From: Nocardia acidivorans NBRC 108247
Lineage (GTDB): Bacteria; Actinomycetota; Actinomycetes; Mycobacteriales; Mycobacteriaceae
Assembly (NCBI RefSeq): GCF_001625085.1
Contig: NZ_BDAW01000047.1
Location: forward strand, 1 to 64,000
DNA: 64,000 nucleotides
Reading direction: 5' to 3'
The notes under the pieces are model-generated. The model was not told the origin of the DNA. It did no database searches and saw nothing but the letters and a program-made list of their open reading frames with translations. The translations under genes and the position numbers were made by a program. Every line of letters begins with the position of its first letter. The stretch's first letter is position 1. Below are positions 47,074-55,447 of this stretch, in pieces.

Positions 47074-48330
47074 GTGACGGAGATGACGAACTCGCAGGTC
47101 GGTGCGACCCGACGCATGCTGAGCAAAGTGCCCGAAGTGACCGTGTGGTTTTGGGTCATCAAAATCCTGTGCACCACCGTCGGGGAAACCGTCGCCGACT
47201 GGATCAACAGTTCCCTGGGGGTCGGGTTGACCCTCACGGCCCTGCTGTTCACCGTGGTACTCGCCGTGGTGCTGGGGTGGCAGATGCGCCTGGACCGCTA
47301 CGTGCCCCTGGTGTATTGGCTCACCGTCGTGGTGCTCAGTGTGACCGGCACGCTGTACACCGACATTCTCACCGACAACCTGGCCGTGCCACTTGCGGTG
47401 AGTACCAGCCTTTTCGCCGTGGCCCTGGCGGTCGTGTTCGGTGTCTGGTTCGCGCGGGAACGGACATTGTCGATTCACTCCATCGTCACGCTCCCCCGCG
47501 AATTGTTCTACTGGCTCGCGGTGCTGGTCACCTTCGCGCTGGGCACCGCGGCCGGGGACTGGACGTTGTCGGTGACCGGGTGGGGGCCGGGAACCTCGGT
47601 GCTGCTCCCGGCCGGTCTGATCGCCGCTGTCGTGCTGGGTTGGCGGCTCGGCGCGAACGCGGTGCTGTCGTTCTGGCTCGCCTACATCCTGACCCGGCCG
47701 CTGGGTGCGAACCTCGGCGATTGGTTCGCCTCCCCGACCGCCGAGCATGGGCTCGGCGTGGGAACCGCACTCACCAGTGTGCTTTTCCTGGCCGGGATCC
47801 TCGCGACAGTGGTGTACCTGACGCGCAGCCGCCGAGATGTCATCACCGATCACCACCTCGCGCAGCCTCTCGAAGTCGCACCGGCCCCACCGGTGCGCGA
47901 GCGAATCATGCTGGGCTACTTCGTGATTGTGGCGGTAGTGGCCGGGTCACTGCTCGTGTGGGCGTCTTCCCAGCCGCACAGCAGCGCCGTGACCGACGAG
48001 GAAACCGGGGCCGGGCCCGTCCCCGCGGAGGTGACACCGGGGCAGGTGACGGCGAAGTTCCCGGCGGCCGAGATCGCCAAGTTCCGCACCATCACCCAGG
48101 ACACGCTGAGCAAGGTGCAAGCAGGTAACCAGAGCGGGGCCAAGGCCAGGATCAAAGACCTCGAAACCGCCTGGGATCAGGACCAGGACACCTTGGAGCC
48201 GCTGGACAAGTCGGCATGGGCCGTCCTCGACGGCCGGATCGACGGTGCGCTGAAGGCGGTGCGCGCGAGCACTCCCGATTCGGCGACCGAAACTCTCGCT
48301 CTCACAACGTTGCTCACGGCGCTAGGGTAG
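47074..48330 (+). CDS. DUF347/COG4705 membrane protein with C-terminal soluble domain
   Basis: This 418-aa paralogue of the protein at 45,072 has four DUF347 repeats (TTVGETVADWIN, TGTLYTDILTD, LGTAAGDWTLS, LGANLGDWFAS) spread over about eight helices. A ninth helix (MLGYFVIVAVVAGSLLVWAS) follows, and then an extracytoplasmic domain of about 100 residues (KFPAAEIAKFRTITQDTLSK, LETAWDQDQDTLEPLDKSAW). That tail resembles helical metal- or haem-protein-associated domains, which I cannot name with confidence. The start is GTG 47074. An upstream half-site suggests control by the same response regulator. Confidence 0.85.
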   Translation: MTEMTNSQVGATRRMLSKVPEVTVWFWVIKILCTTVGETVADWINSSLGVGLTLTALLFTVVLAVVLGWQMRLDRYVPLVYWLTVVVLSVTGTLYTDILTDNLAVPLAVSTSLFAVALAVVFGVWFARERTLSIHSIVTLPRELFYWLAVLVTFALGTAAGDWTLSVTGWGPGTSVLLPAGLIAAVVLGWRLGANAVLSFWLAYILTRPLGANLGDWFASPTAEHGLGVGTALTSVLFLAGILATVVYLTRSRRDVITDHHLAQPLEVAPAPPVRERIMLGYFVIVAVVAGSLLVWASSQPHSSAVTDEETGAGPVPAEVTPGQVTAKFPAAEIAKFRTITQDTLSKVQAGNQSGAKARIKDLETAWDQDQDTLEPLDKSAWAVLDGRIDGALKAVRASTPDSATETLALTTLLTALG

Positions 48331-48388
48331 CGCGGCCTCCAGCCGGAGGCGTCACACCTTCACTCCGCACGCACCAGCTCTTCCCCAT

Positions 48389-48648
48389 TTCCATGTGGCC
48401 ACCGCGCCGGCCCTGGTGATCTACTTTCGGCGGGACCGGATACGGATCGCCGCCGGGCTCTGGGATCTGGTCCGGACCCGCGAAATGCGTTCGCCCGAGG
48501 CACGATTGGAGTTCTGCTAGTCATCGCGACCATCCCGGTGGGCCTGCCCGGGCCGGCGCTGGAGAAAGCGGTCCGTAACTATCTCGGCACTCCGCTACCG
48601 ACGTCAGTGTTCCTGGCGCTCAACGGATTGGTGCTGCTCTCGGCCTGA
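48389..48648 (+). pseudogene. uppP: Decayed undecaprenyl-diphosphatase (uppP/bacA) fragment
   Basis: The reading frame gives FHVATAPALVIYFRRDRIRI, AAGLWDLVRTREMRSPEARL, then a one-base frameshift near 48,510. It resumes as VLLVIATIPVGLPGPALEKA and TSVFLALNGLVLL before a stop. This matches the central part of UppP. The N-terminal catalytic segment and the C-terminal half are gone. The TGA overlaps the ATG of the following dedA remnant. Confidence 0.75.
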
Positions 48649-49035
48649 TGCGACATCTGATCATCACGTACGGGCGCGGCGCGATCCTGCTGCTCATGAT
48701 CGCCGAATCCCCGTGTACACCGGTCCCTTCGGAGGTGGCCATGCTGCTCGGTGGCGCCTTGGCCGCCGGTGCGGTCACCGGAGCGCATCCGAATCTCGTC
48801 GCCGTCATCGCGCAGGCACCCTCGGCAACGTGATCGGCAGCTACCCGGCATGGCTGGTAGGGGGCGCTAAGGTGGGCGACCCGCCCTGCACCGGTGGGGC
48901 CGGTACATTTTCTTGCGCCCACACGACATCGACCGGGCACAGAACTGGTTCATTCGCGGCGGCGCATCGGTGTTCCAGCGGCTCGAAGCAACTGTCGAAG
49001 AGGTGGAGACCGCGCTGCGTTGGTTCCTTGGTTGA
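48648..49035 (+). pseudogene. Decayed DedA-family membrane protein
   Basis: Fragments in shifting frames spell a DedA protein: ILLLMIAESPCTPVPSEVAM, LLGGALAAGAVTGAHPNLVA, then after a frameshift AGTLGNVIGSYPAWLVG, and after another RWGRYIFLRPHDIDRAQNWF. At least two frameshifts exclude function. DedA/UptA proteins move carrier lipid across the membrane, so its pairing with a uppP remnant marks a lost carrier-lipid recycling locus. Confidence 0.75.
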
Positions 49036-49300
49036 TCGGATCGAGTGCGGGGTGCTGGCGGGTGTGACAGCCCTTCGTGCGTTCCGGCGCGGTGAACGGG
49101 GCCTGCCGCTGGCGACCTTCGTGCGATTCCACGACCCGGCCGCGCGACCGGGTCTTGCCTTCACATCTGGTGTTCGTGTGGTCGCTGCTGGAGGCGCTGG
49201 CCGAGCGGTACTGAGTCGCGTTCTCGGGAGGAAGACCTGGAAACATGGGCCTGCGATGAACGTGTGCACCGAGGCGGTCGCGTATCGATCGGGGTCAGCA
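49036..49300. other. Degenerate sequence, no gene assigned
   Basis: Coding-like composition continues after the dedA remnant, for example a frame ending LPSHLVFVWSLLEALAERY before a stop near 49,207. No complete or recognisable gene can be read. Confidence 0.4.
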
Positions 49301-49585
49301 CTAGAGTGAGGATCCGCCCCCTGAGAAGTCGACGCCGGACCCTCGATCACTGATGTCCCGACGCCGATATTCCAGCAGGTAGAACTCCCGCCACCGCGGC
49401 CAATCCAGGTACTTGTCACCGGCTCGTGCCCGATAGCGCCGATACTGCCCCTTCTTGGTCCGCCCCACAGATCGCTGTGCGTCCCGCGCAGCCTTCCGAG
49501 CCGCCTGCTCACCCCGCCGCTGCTCCGCGCTCGTGAGCGTCACCGGCGGATCCACGAAAATCCCTGAGCGCTTCCACAACATCAT
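49301..49585 (-). CDS. Small basic protein of unknown function
   Basis: This 94-aa frame is preceded on its strand by GAGGGG directly before ATGATG. The protein is strongly basic and helical (LTSAEQRRGEQAARKAARDA, VGRTKKGQYRRYRARAGDKY, WREFYLLEYRRRD) with a glycine-rich tail. Composition fits a nucleic-acid-binding protein, but I recognise no family. It lies between decayed genes and the satellite boundary, so it may be a relic of an older insertion. Confidence 0.45.
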   Translation of the reverse strand: MMLWKRSGIFVDPPVTLTSAEQRRGEQAARKAARDAQRSVGRTKKGQYRRYRARAGDKYLDWPRWREFYLLEYRRRDISDRGSGVDFSGGGSSL

Positions 49586-49929
49586 GCCCCTCGAAGGCTG
49601 CGAAGTTTCTTTCTGATTCGACTGTAGGGAGAACGGTCACCTACGGCTATCGGGCGATCGCCTTAACCACGTTGAGGGACACGGCGAATAAGGTCATCGG
49701 AGTGCGACGCCGCGAGTGGCGGAGAGCCGGACCATGTCCTCCGTTTACATGTCCGCGTATTCAGCCGTCCTGCTGAGGTTACGCGAAAAGCTACTCTGAG
49801 CTGGGGTGCTATCTGACAGCAACCCCGTAGGGTCCGAACCTGCGACACACGACCTGCGGTTTCTTGGTCACGTTGAACTACCTGAGGTTCGGAACCCATG
49901 CCTGACCTGGGCGGATAACGCTCCCGACT
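49586..49929. other. Gap between the small ORF and the satellite boundary
   Basis: No gene is supported in these 344 bases. CGAACCTGCGAC at 49835-49846 also occurs in the intact tRNA-Arg T-arm (60032-60043), possibly a decayed tRNA 3' end from an earlier integration. Confidence 0.4.
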
Positions 49930-49954
49930 GTGCCCTCGGCAGGATTCGAACCTG
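49930..49954. repeat. attL: Left attachment site (orphan tRNA-Arg 3' end)
   Basis: This 25-bp sequence runs from GTGCCCTCGG to TTCGAACCTG. It is identical and in the same orientation as 60015-60039 and corresponds to the tRNA acceptor 3' strand and T-arm. Flanking bases differ on both sides. Confidence 0.88.
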
Positions 49955-49976
49955 TTAGGGGCACTGGCTTGTCGTA

Positions 49977-50010
49977 GCAGGTCAGTACAATAAAACCCGT
50001 TCTGACCTGC
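49977..50010. repeat. Inverted repeat near the left att site
   Basis: GCAGGTCAG (49977-49985) and CTGACCTGC (50002-50010) form a perfect 9-bp inverted repeat with a 16-base loop. CTGACCTGCGGAAACAT (50002-50018) recurs at 58043-58059 near the other end. Position suits integrase arm-binding or excisionase sites. Confidence 0.5.
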
Positions 50011-50116
50011 GGAAACATTGCGAGTCATACCCGGTCGTAAGTGGTCACTTGCGGGCACGGATGAACTCACGAAGGGAACGCCAGGGGAACGCGGTAGCCC
50101 AGGAAAGGCCCCTTTG

Positions 50117-50455
50117 ATGACTATCTACACCCGCCCCGCCGTTCGGTTCGGCCCGGTTCGGATCAATCTCAGCACCCAGCGCGGATACCGGCGACCGCCG
50201 CGCACTGATCGCGTGCAGCGTATCGGCAATGCGCGCTCGGTCGCTCGGGGTCGCCGGTGGCGCATCATCCTCACAGCGCTCGCCGTGCCGTTGCTCGTAG
50301 TGGCCGCTGGACTGCTCGCTGCGGCGCTGGTCTTGGTCGCCGTGGTCGCCGTGTCGACCAGCCAATGGGATTCATTCGCCGACTCACTCAGCAGCGCGTA
50401 CCGCACCGCGCGGCTGCGTTGGTCGTACCTGCACACCGCCGCGAACGGGGAATGA
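50117..50455 (+). CDS. Small single-pass membrane protein of the satellite
   Basis: This 112-aa protein starts at ATG 50117 with AGGAAAGG upstream. A basic N-terminal region (RFGPVRINLSTQRGYRRPPR, RSVARGRRWR) is followed by one long hydrophobic helix (IILTALAVPLLVVAAGLLAA and beyond) and a short C-terminal tail. The RFGPVRINLST piece is faintly like DUF4236. It lies 6 bases before the integrase gene. Small membrane proteins at this position in phage elements sometimes block superinfection; here that is only a possibility. Confidence 0.65.
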   Translation: MTIYTRPAVRFGPVRINLSTQRGYRRPPRTDRVQRIGNARSVARGRRWRIILTALAVPLLVVAAGLLAAALVLVAVVAVSTSQWDSFADSLSSAYRTARLRWSYLHTAANGE

Positions 50456-50461
50456 ACCATC

Positions 50462-51568
50462 ATGGCCAAGAAGGCAACCCCGCGCCGATCATGGGGCACC
50501 TGCAAGCAACTCCCGTCCAAGCGATACCGCGCGACGTATGTCGGCCCCGATGGGCGCACCTACGCGGCTCCGCAGACCTATGCGGCGAAGATCGACGCCG
50601 AAGGGTGGCTGTCCAACGAGAAGCGTCGTATCGACCTCGGCAACTGGCGACCGCCGACCGTCGAAGCGGTGCGGGGCAGCACCTTCCGCGAGTACGCCGC
50701 TACGTGGCTCGAGCAGCGCGATCTGAAACCGCGGACACGGGGGCTGTACTCGGATCTGTTGCGCCTGCATATCAATCCGACGTTAGGCGACCGCGCGCTG
50801 GAGTCCATACGGCCCGCTGACGTACGCAAATGGCACTCCGGGGTGACGACAGGCAAGACGCGGAAAGCGCACGCCTACAGCCTGTTGCACGCCATCTACG
50901 CCACTGCTGTCTCCGACGAGGTGGTGGATTCGACACCGTGCCGCATCCGGGGCGCGATGGCGACCAAGCGCGCGAAGCAAATCGTCATGCTCACCCCGGC
51001 CGAGCTTGCCAAGCTGGCCGATGCCATGCCGGAACACCTCCGGTTAGCCGTACTGCTGACCGCGTGGTGTGGGCTGCGGTCGGGGGAGTTGAAGGAGCTG
51101 CGGCGCAAGGATGTCGGACCGGAAGGTCACACGCTGCGCGTCGAACGGGCGGTGACCTTCCGGTCGGGTGAGACTTTGGTCGACACCCCGAAAACCGAAG
51201 CCGGTAGCCGAACTGTGACGGTACCGCCGCACCTGAAAGACGCTGTGAAGGAGCATCTTTCGAAGGTGAGAGGCACAGAGGCGCTGTTGTTCCCCGGCCC
51301 CGATGGCAAGACGCATATGTCGGACTGGCTGCTCCGCAAGGCTGTCACCAAGGCAGCGAAGGAGATCGGTAAACCCGGACTCACGCCACACTCGCTGCGG
51401 CACTGCGGCGCGGTGTGGGCGGCCCAAAGTGGTGCTACCACAAAGGAATTGATGCACCGGATCGGGCATACCACGCCGAACATGGCGATGCGGTATCAAC
51501 ACGCGGCCGAAGCGCGGGATGTCGAGATCGCGAAACGGCTGTCCAAGATGGCGGGGGTGAAGCCATGA
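50462..51568 (+). CDS. int: Tyrosine recombinase integrase
   Basis: This 368-aa integrase has an N-terminal arm-binding segment (Arm-like, RYRATYVGPDGRTYAAPQT), a SAM-like core-binding domain (about 72-155) and a catalytic domain. Active-site residues are R206 in GLRSGEL, K244 in KTEAGSR, H310 and R313 in HSLRH, H336 in GHTT and nucleophile Y345 in MRYQHA. It would recombine the element attachment site with the tRNA-Arg(CCU) 3' end. It lies about 0.5 kb inside the left att site, the usual place. The stop overlaps the next gene start as ATGA. Confidence 0.95.
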   Translation: MAKKATPRRSWGTCKQLPSKRYRATYVGPDGRTYAAPQTYAAKIDAEGWLSNEKRRIDLGNWRPPTVEAVRGSTFREYAATWLEQRDLKPRTRGLYSDLLRLHINPTLGDRALESIRPADVRKWHSGVTTGKTRKAHAYSLLHAIYATAVSDEVVDSTPCRIRGAMATKRAKQIVMLTPAELAKLADAMPEHLRLAVLLTAWCGLRSGELKELRRKDVGPEGHTLRVERAVTFRSGETLVDTPKTEAGSRTVTVPPHLKDAVKEHLSKVRGTEALLFPGPDGKTHMSDWLLRKAVTKAAKEIGKPGLTPHSLRHCGAVWAAQSGATTKELMHRIGHTTPNMAMRYQHAAEARDVEIAKRLSKMAGVKP

Positions 51569-51792
51569 ACGGGGCGGTGTTGGCCGAACTGGATTGGCAA
51601 CTCGCGTGCGGGGTGCGCTGCGGGCGAGTGACGAAAGCCGGTGTGCGCGCGTGCCGTTCAGGCACGCTGGCCGAATACTATGTGATCTGCCCTGACAGCT
51701 CCGGGCTGCGCTCTGGCCCGGCTTGCCTGCGGTGCCTGACGGAGGTGCTCAAGCGCGTGCCGGGGCTATCGGTCCGGGTATTCAGGCTGTAA
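51565..51792 (+). CDS. Small cysteine-rich protein coupled to integrase
   Basis: This 75-aa protein has its ATG overlapping the integrase stop. Six cysteines occur in pairs or singles (ACGVRCG, ACRSG, VICPDS, ACLRCL), an arrangement that could bind one zinc ion as a ribbon. No family is recognised. Translational coupling to the integrase suggests a recombination or regulatory cofactor. The gene is followed by a strong terminator. Confidence 0.65.
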   Translation: MNGAVLAELDWQLACGVRCGRVTKAGVRACRSGTLAEYYVICPDSSGLRSGPACLRCLTEVLKRVPGLSVRVFRL

Positions 51793-51803
51793 GGCCCTGG
51801 GCT

Positions 51804-51848
51804 AAAAAACCGGCGTGGCTCGCTTTTCGGGGGCCACGCCGGTTTTTT
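51804..51848. terminator. Strong bidirectional rho-independent terminator
   Basis: Perfect 16-bp arms AAAAAACCGGCGTGGC (51804-51819) and GCCACGCCGGTTTTTT (51833-51848) enclose a 13-base loop. The A-run and T-run make it work on both strands. It ends the integrase transcript and insulates it from the replication operon. Confidence 0.92.
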
Positions 51849-52039
51849 GTTGCAACAATTCTGTAACAGGAATTCGAGCGTTGTGTCCATCCGTGTCCAT
51901 TTAACGAACGTGGACAAACAAAGCGCCTATGCCACGCTGCATTAACGGCCATCTCGGGGGCCGGTGACTGCGGCTAATGTCGCATCCAGAAAGGCTATGA
52001 CCGCAAGCGTCATGGCGTATCAGGATAGAAGGATCGACA
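51849..52039. promoter_or_regulatory. Promoter region of the replication operon
   Basis: This 191-base gap has no gene. GTCCATTTAACGAACGTGGAC (with 5-bp inverted ends GTCCA/TGGAC) lies near 51,892-51,912 and may be an operator. Transcription of xis, prim-pol and ATPase genes must begin here because the terminator blocks read-through. Confidence 0.4.
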
Positions 52040-52225
52040 ATGGAAACACGTTATCTGTCGATGGCCGAGGCGGCGATCTATACCGGCGTGGACGAGCGAA
52101 CGCTGCGGCGCTATATCGCCCGCCGGGAACTGCGCGCCTACCGCATCGGGCCGCGCCTGTTGAAATTCGATCGCGTAGATCTGGATGGCCTGTTTCGGGT
52201 CGCAGGCGTGGAGGGGCGGGGGTAA
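52040..52225 (+). CDS. Excisionase-like HTH protein (MerR/AlpA type)
   Basis: This 61-aa winged helix-turn-helix of the excisionase family reads YLSMAEAAIYTGVDERTLRR, YIARRELRAYRIGPRLLKFD, RVDLDGLF. This is the standard layout of recombination directionality factors in tyrosine-integrase elements. It is the first gene of the replication operon and may both favour excision and regulate transcription. Confidence 0.87.
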   Translation: METRYLSMAEAAIYTGVDERTLRRYIARRELRAYRIGPRLLKFDRVDLDGLFRVAGVEGRG

Positions 52226-52231
52226 TGCGAT

Positions 52232-53287
52232 ATGTCAGACAACCAAAAAGGCCGCCCCGCCGAAGATGAAAGCGGAGCGACCTTTCCATCAGGAATCACA
52301 CACCACGCACAGGATACCACCGAGATTTATGCTAGAGCCGCGCCGATTTATTGGGCTGCTGGCTGGCGTGGGATTCTGCCGATACCGCCGAGAAGCAAAG
52401 CTATCAAAATCAAAGGCTGGACCGGTCACAACGGTATCGATCCGAGCTACGCCGATATTCGGACCTGGCTCGAAACCCAAGGCGCGAGCAATATCGCGCT
52501 GCGCTTGCCGCCCGATGTGATCTGCCTCGACGTTGATCATTACGGCACTAAGACCGGCGGTGACACTCTCGCCGAAGCCGAGAAGCGTTGGGGGGCACTG
52601 CCTCCCACGGTTCGATCGACATCCCGCATGTGCGAGATCAGCGGTATCCGGCTGTATCGGGTGCCGAGCGGCACCACATTGGCCGAAGCGAAGCTACCTG
52701 GCGGTGGTGTCGAGATCGTTCAGCACGCGCACCGTTATGCGGTGGTCTGGCCGAGCGTTCACCCATCCGGCGACACCTACCGCTGGCTCGACCACGGAGC
52801 GCTGTACTACGACGCCGGATGGGTGCCGAGCCCAGCCGAGCTGCCGGACCTGCCCGCGCGGTGGCTGCAAGCGCTTCGGGTAGACGCCGGACCGGATCTG
52901 AGCGGTGTTCATGTCGACGTTGACGCACGCATGTCAACGATGCCCGGAGGCGACCCGGACACGACAGTTACCTCAGTGCTGTACGGCGCTGTTCACGCTC
53001 TCCTTGCCCCCGGCGCGGCACGGCATACGACCGCGCTACGTTCGGTCGGGCACCTTCTGCGCCTCGGCGAACGCGGGCATCCTGGCGTGGCTAAGGCGCT
53101 GGACGCCTTGGGCCGCGTGTTTGTACTGACCGTTTCGGCCGATGGTTCGCGAAGCCCCGGCATGGCGTCGGCGGAGTGGCGACGCTTGTGCACTGGCACA
53201 GGGATTCACGCGCGCATCGCTGCCGATCCGTCGCCGAAGTGGGCTGATCTCGAGGCCGACCTACTGAAATTAGGGTTCCTGTTATGA
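52232..53287 (+). CDS. Bifunctional primase-polymerase (prim-pol) protein
   Basis: This 351-aa protein has an N-terminal archaeo-eukaryotic primase/prim-pol domain: WRGILPIPPRSKA, catalytic acidic pair D100 and D102 in CLDVDHYG, SGIRLYRVP, and the conserved EIVQHAHRYAVVWPSVHPSG segment. The C-terminal part is helical. Such proteins prime replication of plasmids and satellites. It begins 6 bases after the excisionase-like gene and overlaps the ATPase gene (ATGA), forming a replication module with the iterons downstream. Confidence 0.9.
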   Translation: MSDNQKGRPAEDESGATFPSGITHHAQDTTEIYARAAPIYWAAGWRGILPIPPRSKAIKIKGWTGHNGIDPSYADIRTWLETQGASNIALRLPPDVICLDVDHYGTKTGGDTLAEAEKRWGALPPTVRSTSRMCEISGIRLYRVPSGTTLAEAKLPGGGVEIVQHAHRYAVVWPSVHPSGDTYRWLDHGALYYDAGWVPSPAELPDLPARWLQALRVDAGPDLSGVHVDVDARMSTMPGGDPDTTVTSVLYGAVHALLAPGAARHTTALRSVGHLLRLGERGHPGVAKALDALGRVFVLTVSADGSRSPGMASAEWRRLCTGTGIHARIAADPSPKWADLEADLLKLGFLL

Positions 53288-54513
53288 ACGCCGAGGACTT
53301 CGCCGCATTGCGGGAGGAAGTCGAGCAGCTCGGTGATGTGAACGTGAAAAATGCTGTGCTTCAACAGGTTGCCTCGCAGATCGCCCGAGGCTTGGTCGAC
53401 AAGTACACACGGCCTCTCGAGACGGACGACGAGCTGCTCGCGAAAGAGGTTGCGAGACAAAGGCGTCTCGATAAGGCGCGGCGAACTGTCGCGGCAGAGA
53501 ACAATGTGCGGCCCGCCATCGCGCCCGGTATCGGCCTGGACGAATTCCTCGCGATCGAGGACGAGCCGGAGGACTACCGCATCGCGGGTCTGCTACCCAC
53601 CGACGGGAAGGTGCTGCTCAGCGCGGCATATAAGGCCGGAAAGACCACCATGGTCGGCAATCTCACTCGCTCACTGGTTGACGGCCGCCCGTTCCTGGGC
53701 AAGTTCGAAACGCGGCGGCTACAAGGCCGCCTCGCGATCATCGACAACGAGATGAACCCAAGAGCGCTGCGGAGCTGGCTCCGCCGCATCGGCATCCTCA
53801 GCCCCGAAAAGGTAGTGCTGTGGTCTCTGAAAGGCCGGGTGTCGTCGTTCGACTTGCTGGACAGCGAGACCCGCGCCAAGTGGAGTGACCATCTCGCCGA
53901 GGAAGGCGTCGAGTTCGTGATCCTGGATTGCCTCCGGCCGGTGCTGGACTCGCTCGGACTGGATGAGCACCGTGAGGCCGGAAAATTCCTGGTGCCTTTT
54001 GACGAGATGCTGGCCCGCGCTGGTGTGCGGGAAGGGGTGATTGTGCAGCATATGGGCCACACCGGGGAAAGGGCGCGCGGAGATTCCCGCCTTCTCGATT
54101 GGCCCGACGTGAATTGGACGCTGGTTCGCGCCGAAAACGAAAACCCGGCCTCACCGCGGTTCTTCACCGCCTATGGGCGCGATGTCGACGTCCCGCAATC
54201 CGGGCTCGATTTCACCCCGGAAACAGGTGAACTCACGTATCTCGCGAACCGCCCGAGAAGGCAGACAGCGGCGGAGAAGTTACTGCCAGCGGTGTTGAAG
54301 GTGGTTCGCGAAAAACCTAACCTCACCGGCCGCGCGATCATCAACCTGTTGACCGACGACGGGGTATCGCAGAGCGGCGCTCGCACTGTATTGGAGTTGT
54401 CGAGGGCGCGGGGGTTCGTCCTCACCGAGGAAGGCGCGGAGCACTCGAAGCTGCATTTCCTCAATCCCAGCAGATCCGGGGATATCGCCGCGCTTCTAGA
54501 CGAGAGGGTGTGA
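53284..54513 (+). CDS. RepA/DnaB-like replicative ATPase
   Basis: This 409-aa AAA/RecA-fold protein has Walker A in SAAYKAGKTTMVGNL (lysine 120) and Walker B in EFVILDCLRPV. The sequence IVQHMGHTGERARGDSRLLD is the RepA/KaiC-type switch region. A C-terminal wHTH-like part (VREKPNLTGRAIINLLTDDG, ARTVLELSRARGFV) may bind the origin. It is translated through an ATGA overlap with prim-pol. The stop lies inside the first iteron repeats, tying the gene to its origin. Confidence 0.9.
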   Translation: MNAEDFAALREEVEQLGDVNVKNAVLQQVASQIARGLVDKYTRPLETDDELLAKEVARQRRLDKARRTVAAENNVRPAIAPGIGLDEFLAIEDEPEDYRIAGLLPTDGKVLLSAAYKAGKTTMVGNLTRSLVDGRPFLGKFETRRLQGRLAIIDNEMNPRALRSWLRRIGILSPEKVVLWSLKGRVSSFDLLDSETRAKWSDHLAEEGVEFVILDCLRPVLDSLGLDEHREAGKFLVPFDEMLARAGVREGVIVQHMGHTGERARGDSRLLDWPDVNWTLVRAENENPASPRFFTAYGRDVDVPQSGLDFTPETGELTYLANRPRRQTAAEKLLPAVLKVVREKPNLTGRAIINLLTDDGVSQSGARTVLELSRARGFVLTEEGAEHSKLHFLNPSRSGDIAALLDERV

Positions 54514-54881
54514 TGGCGTGTGTTGGCGTGTGATGGCGTGTGTTGATTTCACCCCCGGCAAACGCGTGTGTTGGGTGTGTTGCCCGCCTTTAAGGGCAAC
54601 AACCAACGCACCCCCGAACCGACAAAGGCGAATCCCAGAAAGCGCCATTAAGCCACCAAGAGACGACCAGAGTGACCAGCACACGCGATTCCGACCCTCT
54701 GGCGACATCGCAGACCGACGAGGAGACCGATTCGGTCTCCAGGTAGCCGAATCGCCTCACCAGCGCTTAGAAATCCATCCGATAGTCGACCGATGACCCA
54801 GCGAAAACGCCGAGAAGTCGATCTTGATCCAAGACGGGACCAACACACGCTAAATCGGCCAAAAATAGGGAGCGTGTGTTG
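54506..54881. repeat. Iteron array, probable replication origin of the satellite
   Basis: Ten-base units of the type GCGTGTGTTG/GCGTGTGATG run in tandem at 54506-54545 (four copies), with two more at 54564-54582. A further direct copy at 54872-54881 and an inverted copy CAACACACGC at 54841-54850 complete the set. GCGTGTGTTGATTT occurs twice (54536 and 54872). The stretch is free of genes (54514-54943) and directly follows prim-pol and the replicative ATPase, so it fits an iteron-type origin. Confidence 0.72.
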
Positions 54882-54943
54882 ATTTGCTCCAACCGCACCC
54901 TTGGCCAACCTTGGTCGGGTGACCAAAAGGAAAGGGACAAGTA

Positions 54944-55267
54944 ATGAACGACGATCACACCAACCCCCTCGACAATCTCAGCGACCGCGCGGAGGCCCGC
55001 CTTCGCGCGCTGCTGGACCTCAGCGTCGCAGCGCTACACCCCGACGACCGGGCGGCCCTTCTCGCTGAGCCTGGCTTGCAAATGCACCCCGAGCCGGATG
55101 GGATGCTGCGATTCTCAAACCGACCCGACACGATCACGGTTTGTGTCGTAGACCCGAGCCTGCTCGATGCTGAGGGCGAGTTGCCCGAGCCTGAGTCGGG
55201 CCGCACCATTCCCGACACAGCCGCCGAGATGTTCGGCGACGACAAGGGCGAAGCAGACGACGCATAG
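54944..55267 (+). CDS. Small acidic protein of the satellite
   Basis: This 107-aa protein starts at ATG 54944 after AAGGAAAGGG. It is acidic and mostly helical at the N-terminus (LDNLSDRAEARLRALLDLSV), with a short beta-rich middle (GMLRFSNRPDTITVCVVDPS) and an acidic tail. No family is recognised. Its position between the origin and the capsid gene suggests a structural or regulatory accessory protein. Confidence 0.65.
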   Translation: MNDDHTNPLDNLSDRAEARLRALLDLSVAALHPDDRAALLAEPGLQMHPEPDGMLRFSNRPDTITVCVVDPSLLDAEGELPEPESGRTIPDTAAEMFGDDKGEADDA

Positions 55268-55447
55268 TTAACGGCGTTTACCAAACCACCACTCACCGAG
55301 CGCGGAGTAGCCCGCGCGGTTACAATCGACTCCACAAGCTCGGTATCTCGCGGGCGCTGGAACTCCAGGGGGAGCAACCCAGCCATTCGGGTCACCATGC
55401 GGCATTGGTCGATTAAACCGACACGCCCTATGAAGGTGACCCCTACT

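Noticed and set aside
49835-49846. A second intact tRNA gene at the left end of the satellite
   Set aside because: Only T-arm-like bases are present. No acceptor, D or anticodon arms can be folded.
54506-54582. Short repeats considered as a CRISPR array
   Set aside because: The repeat units are 10 bp and contiguous without spacers, and no cas genes are present. An iteron array fits better.
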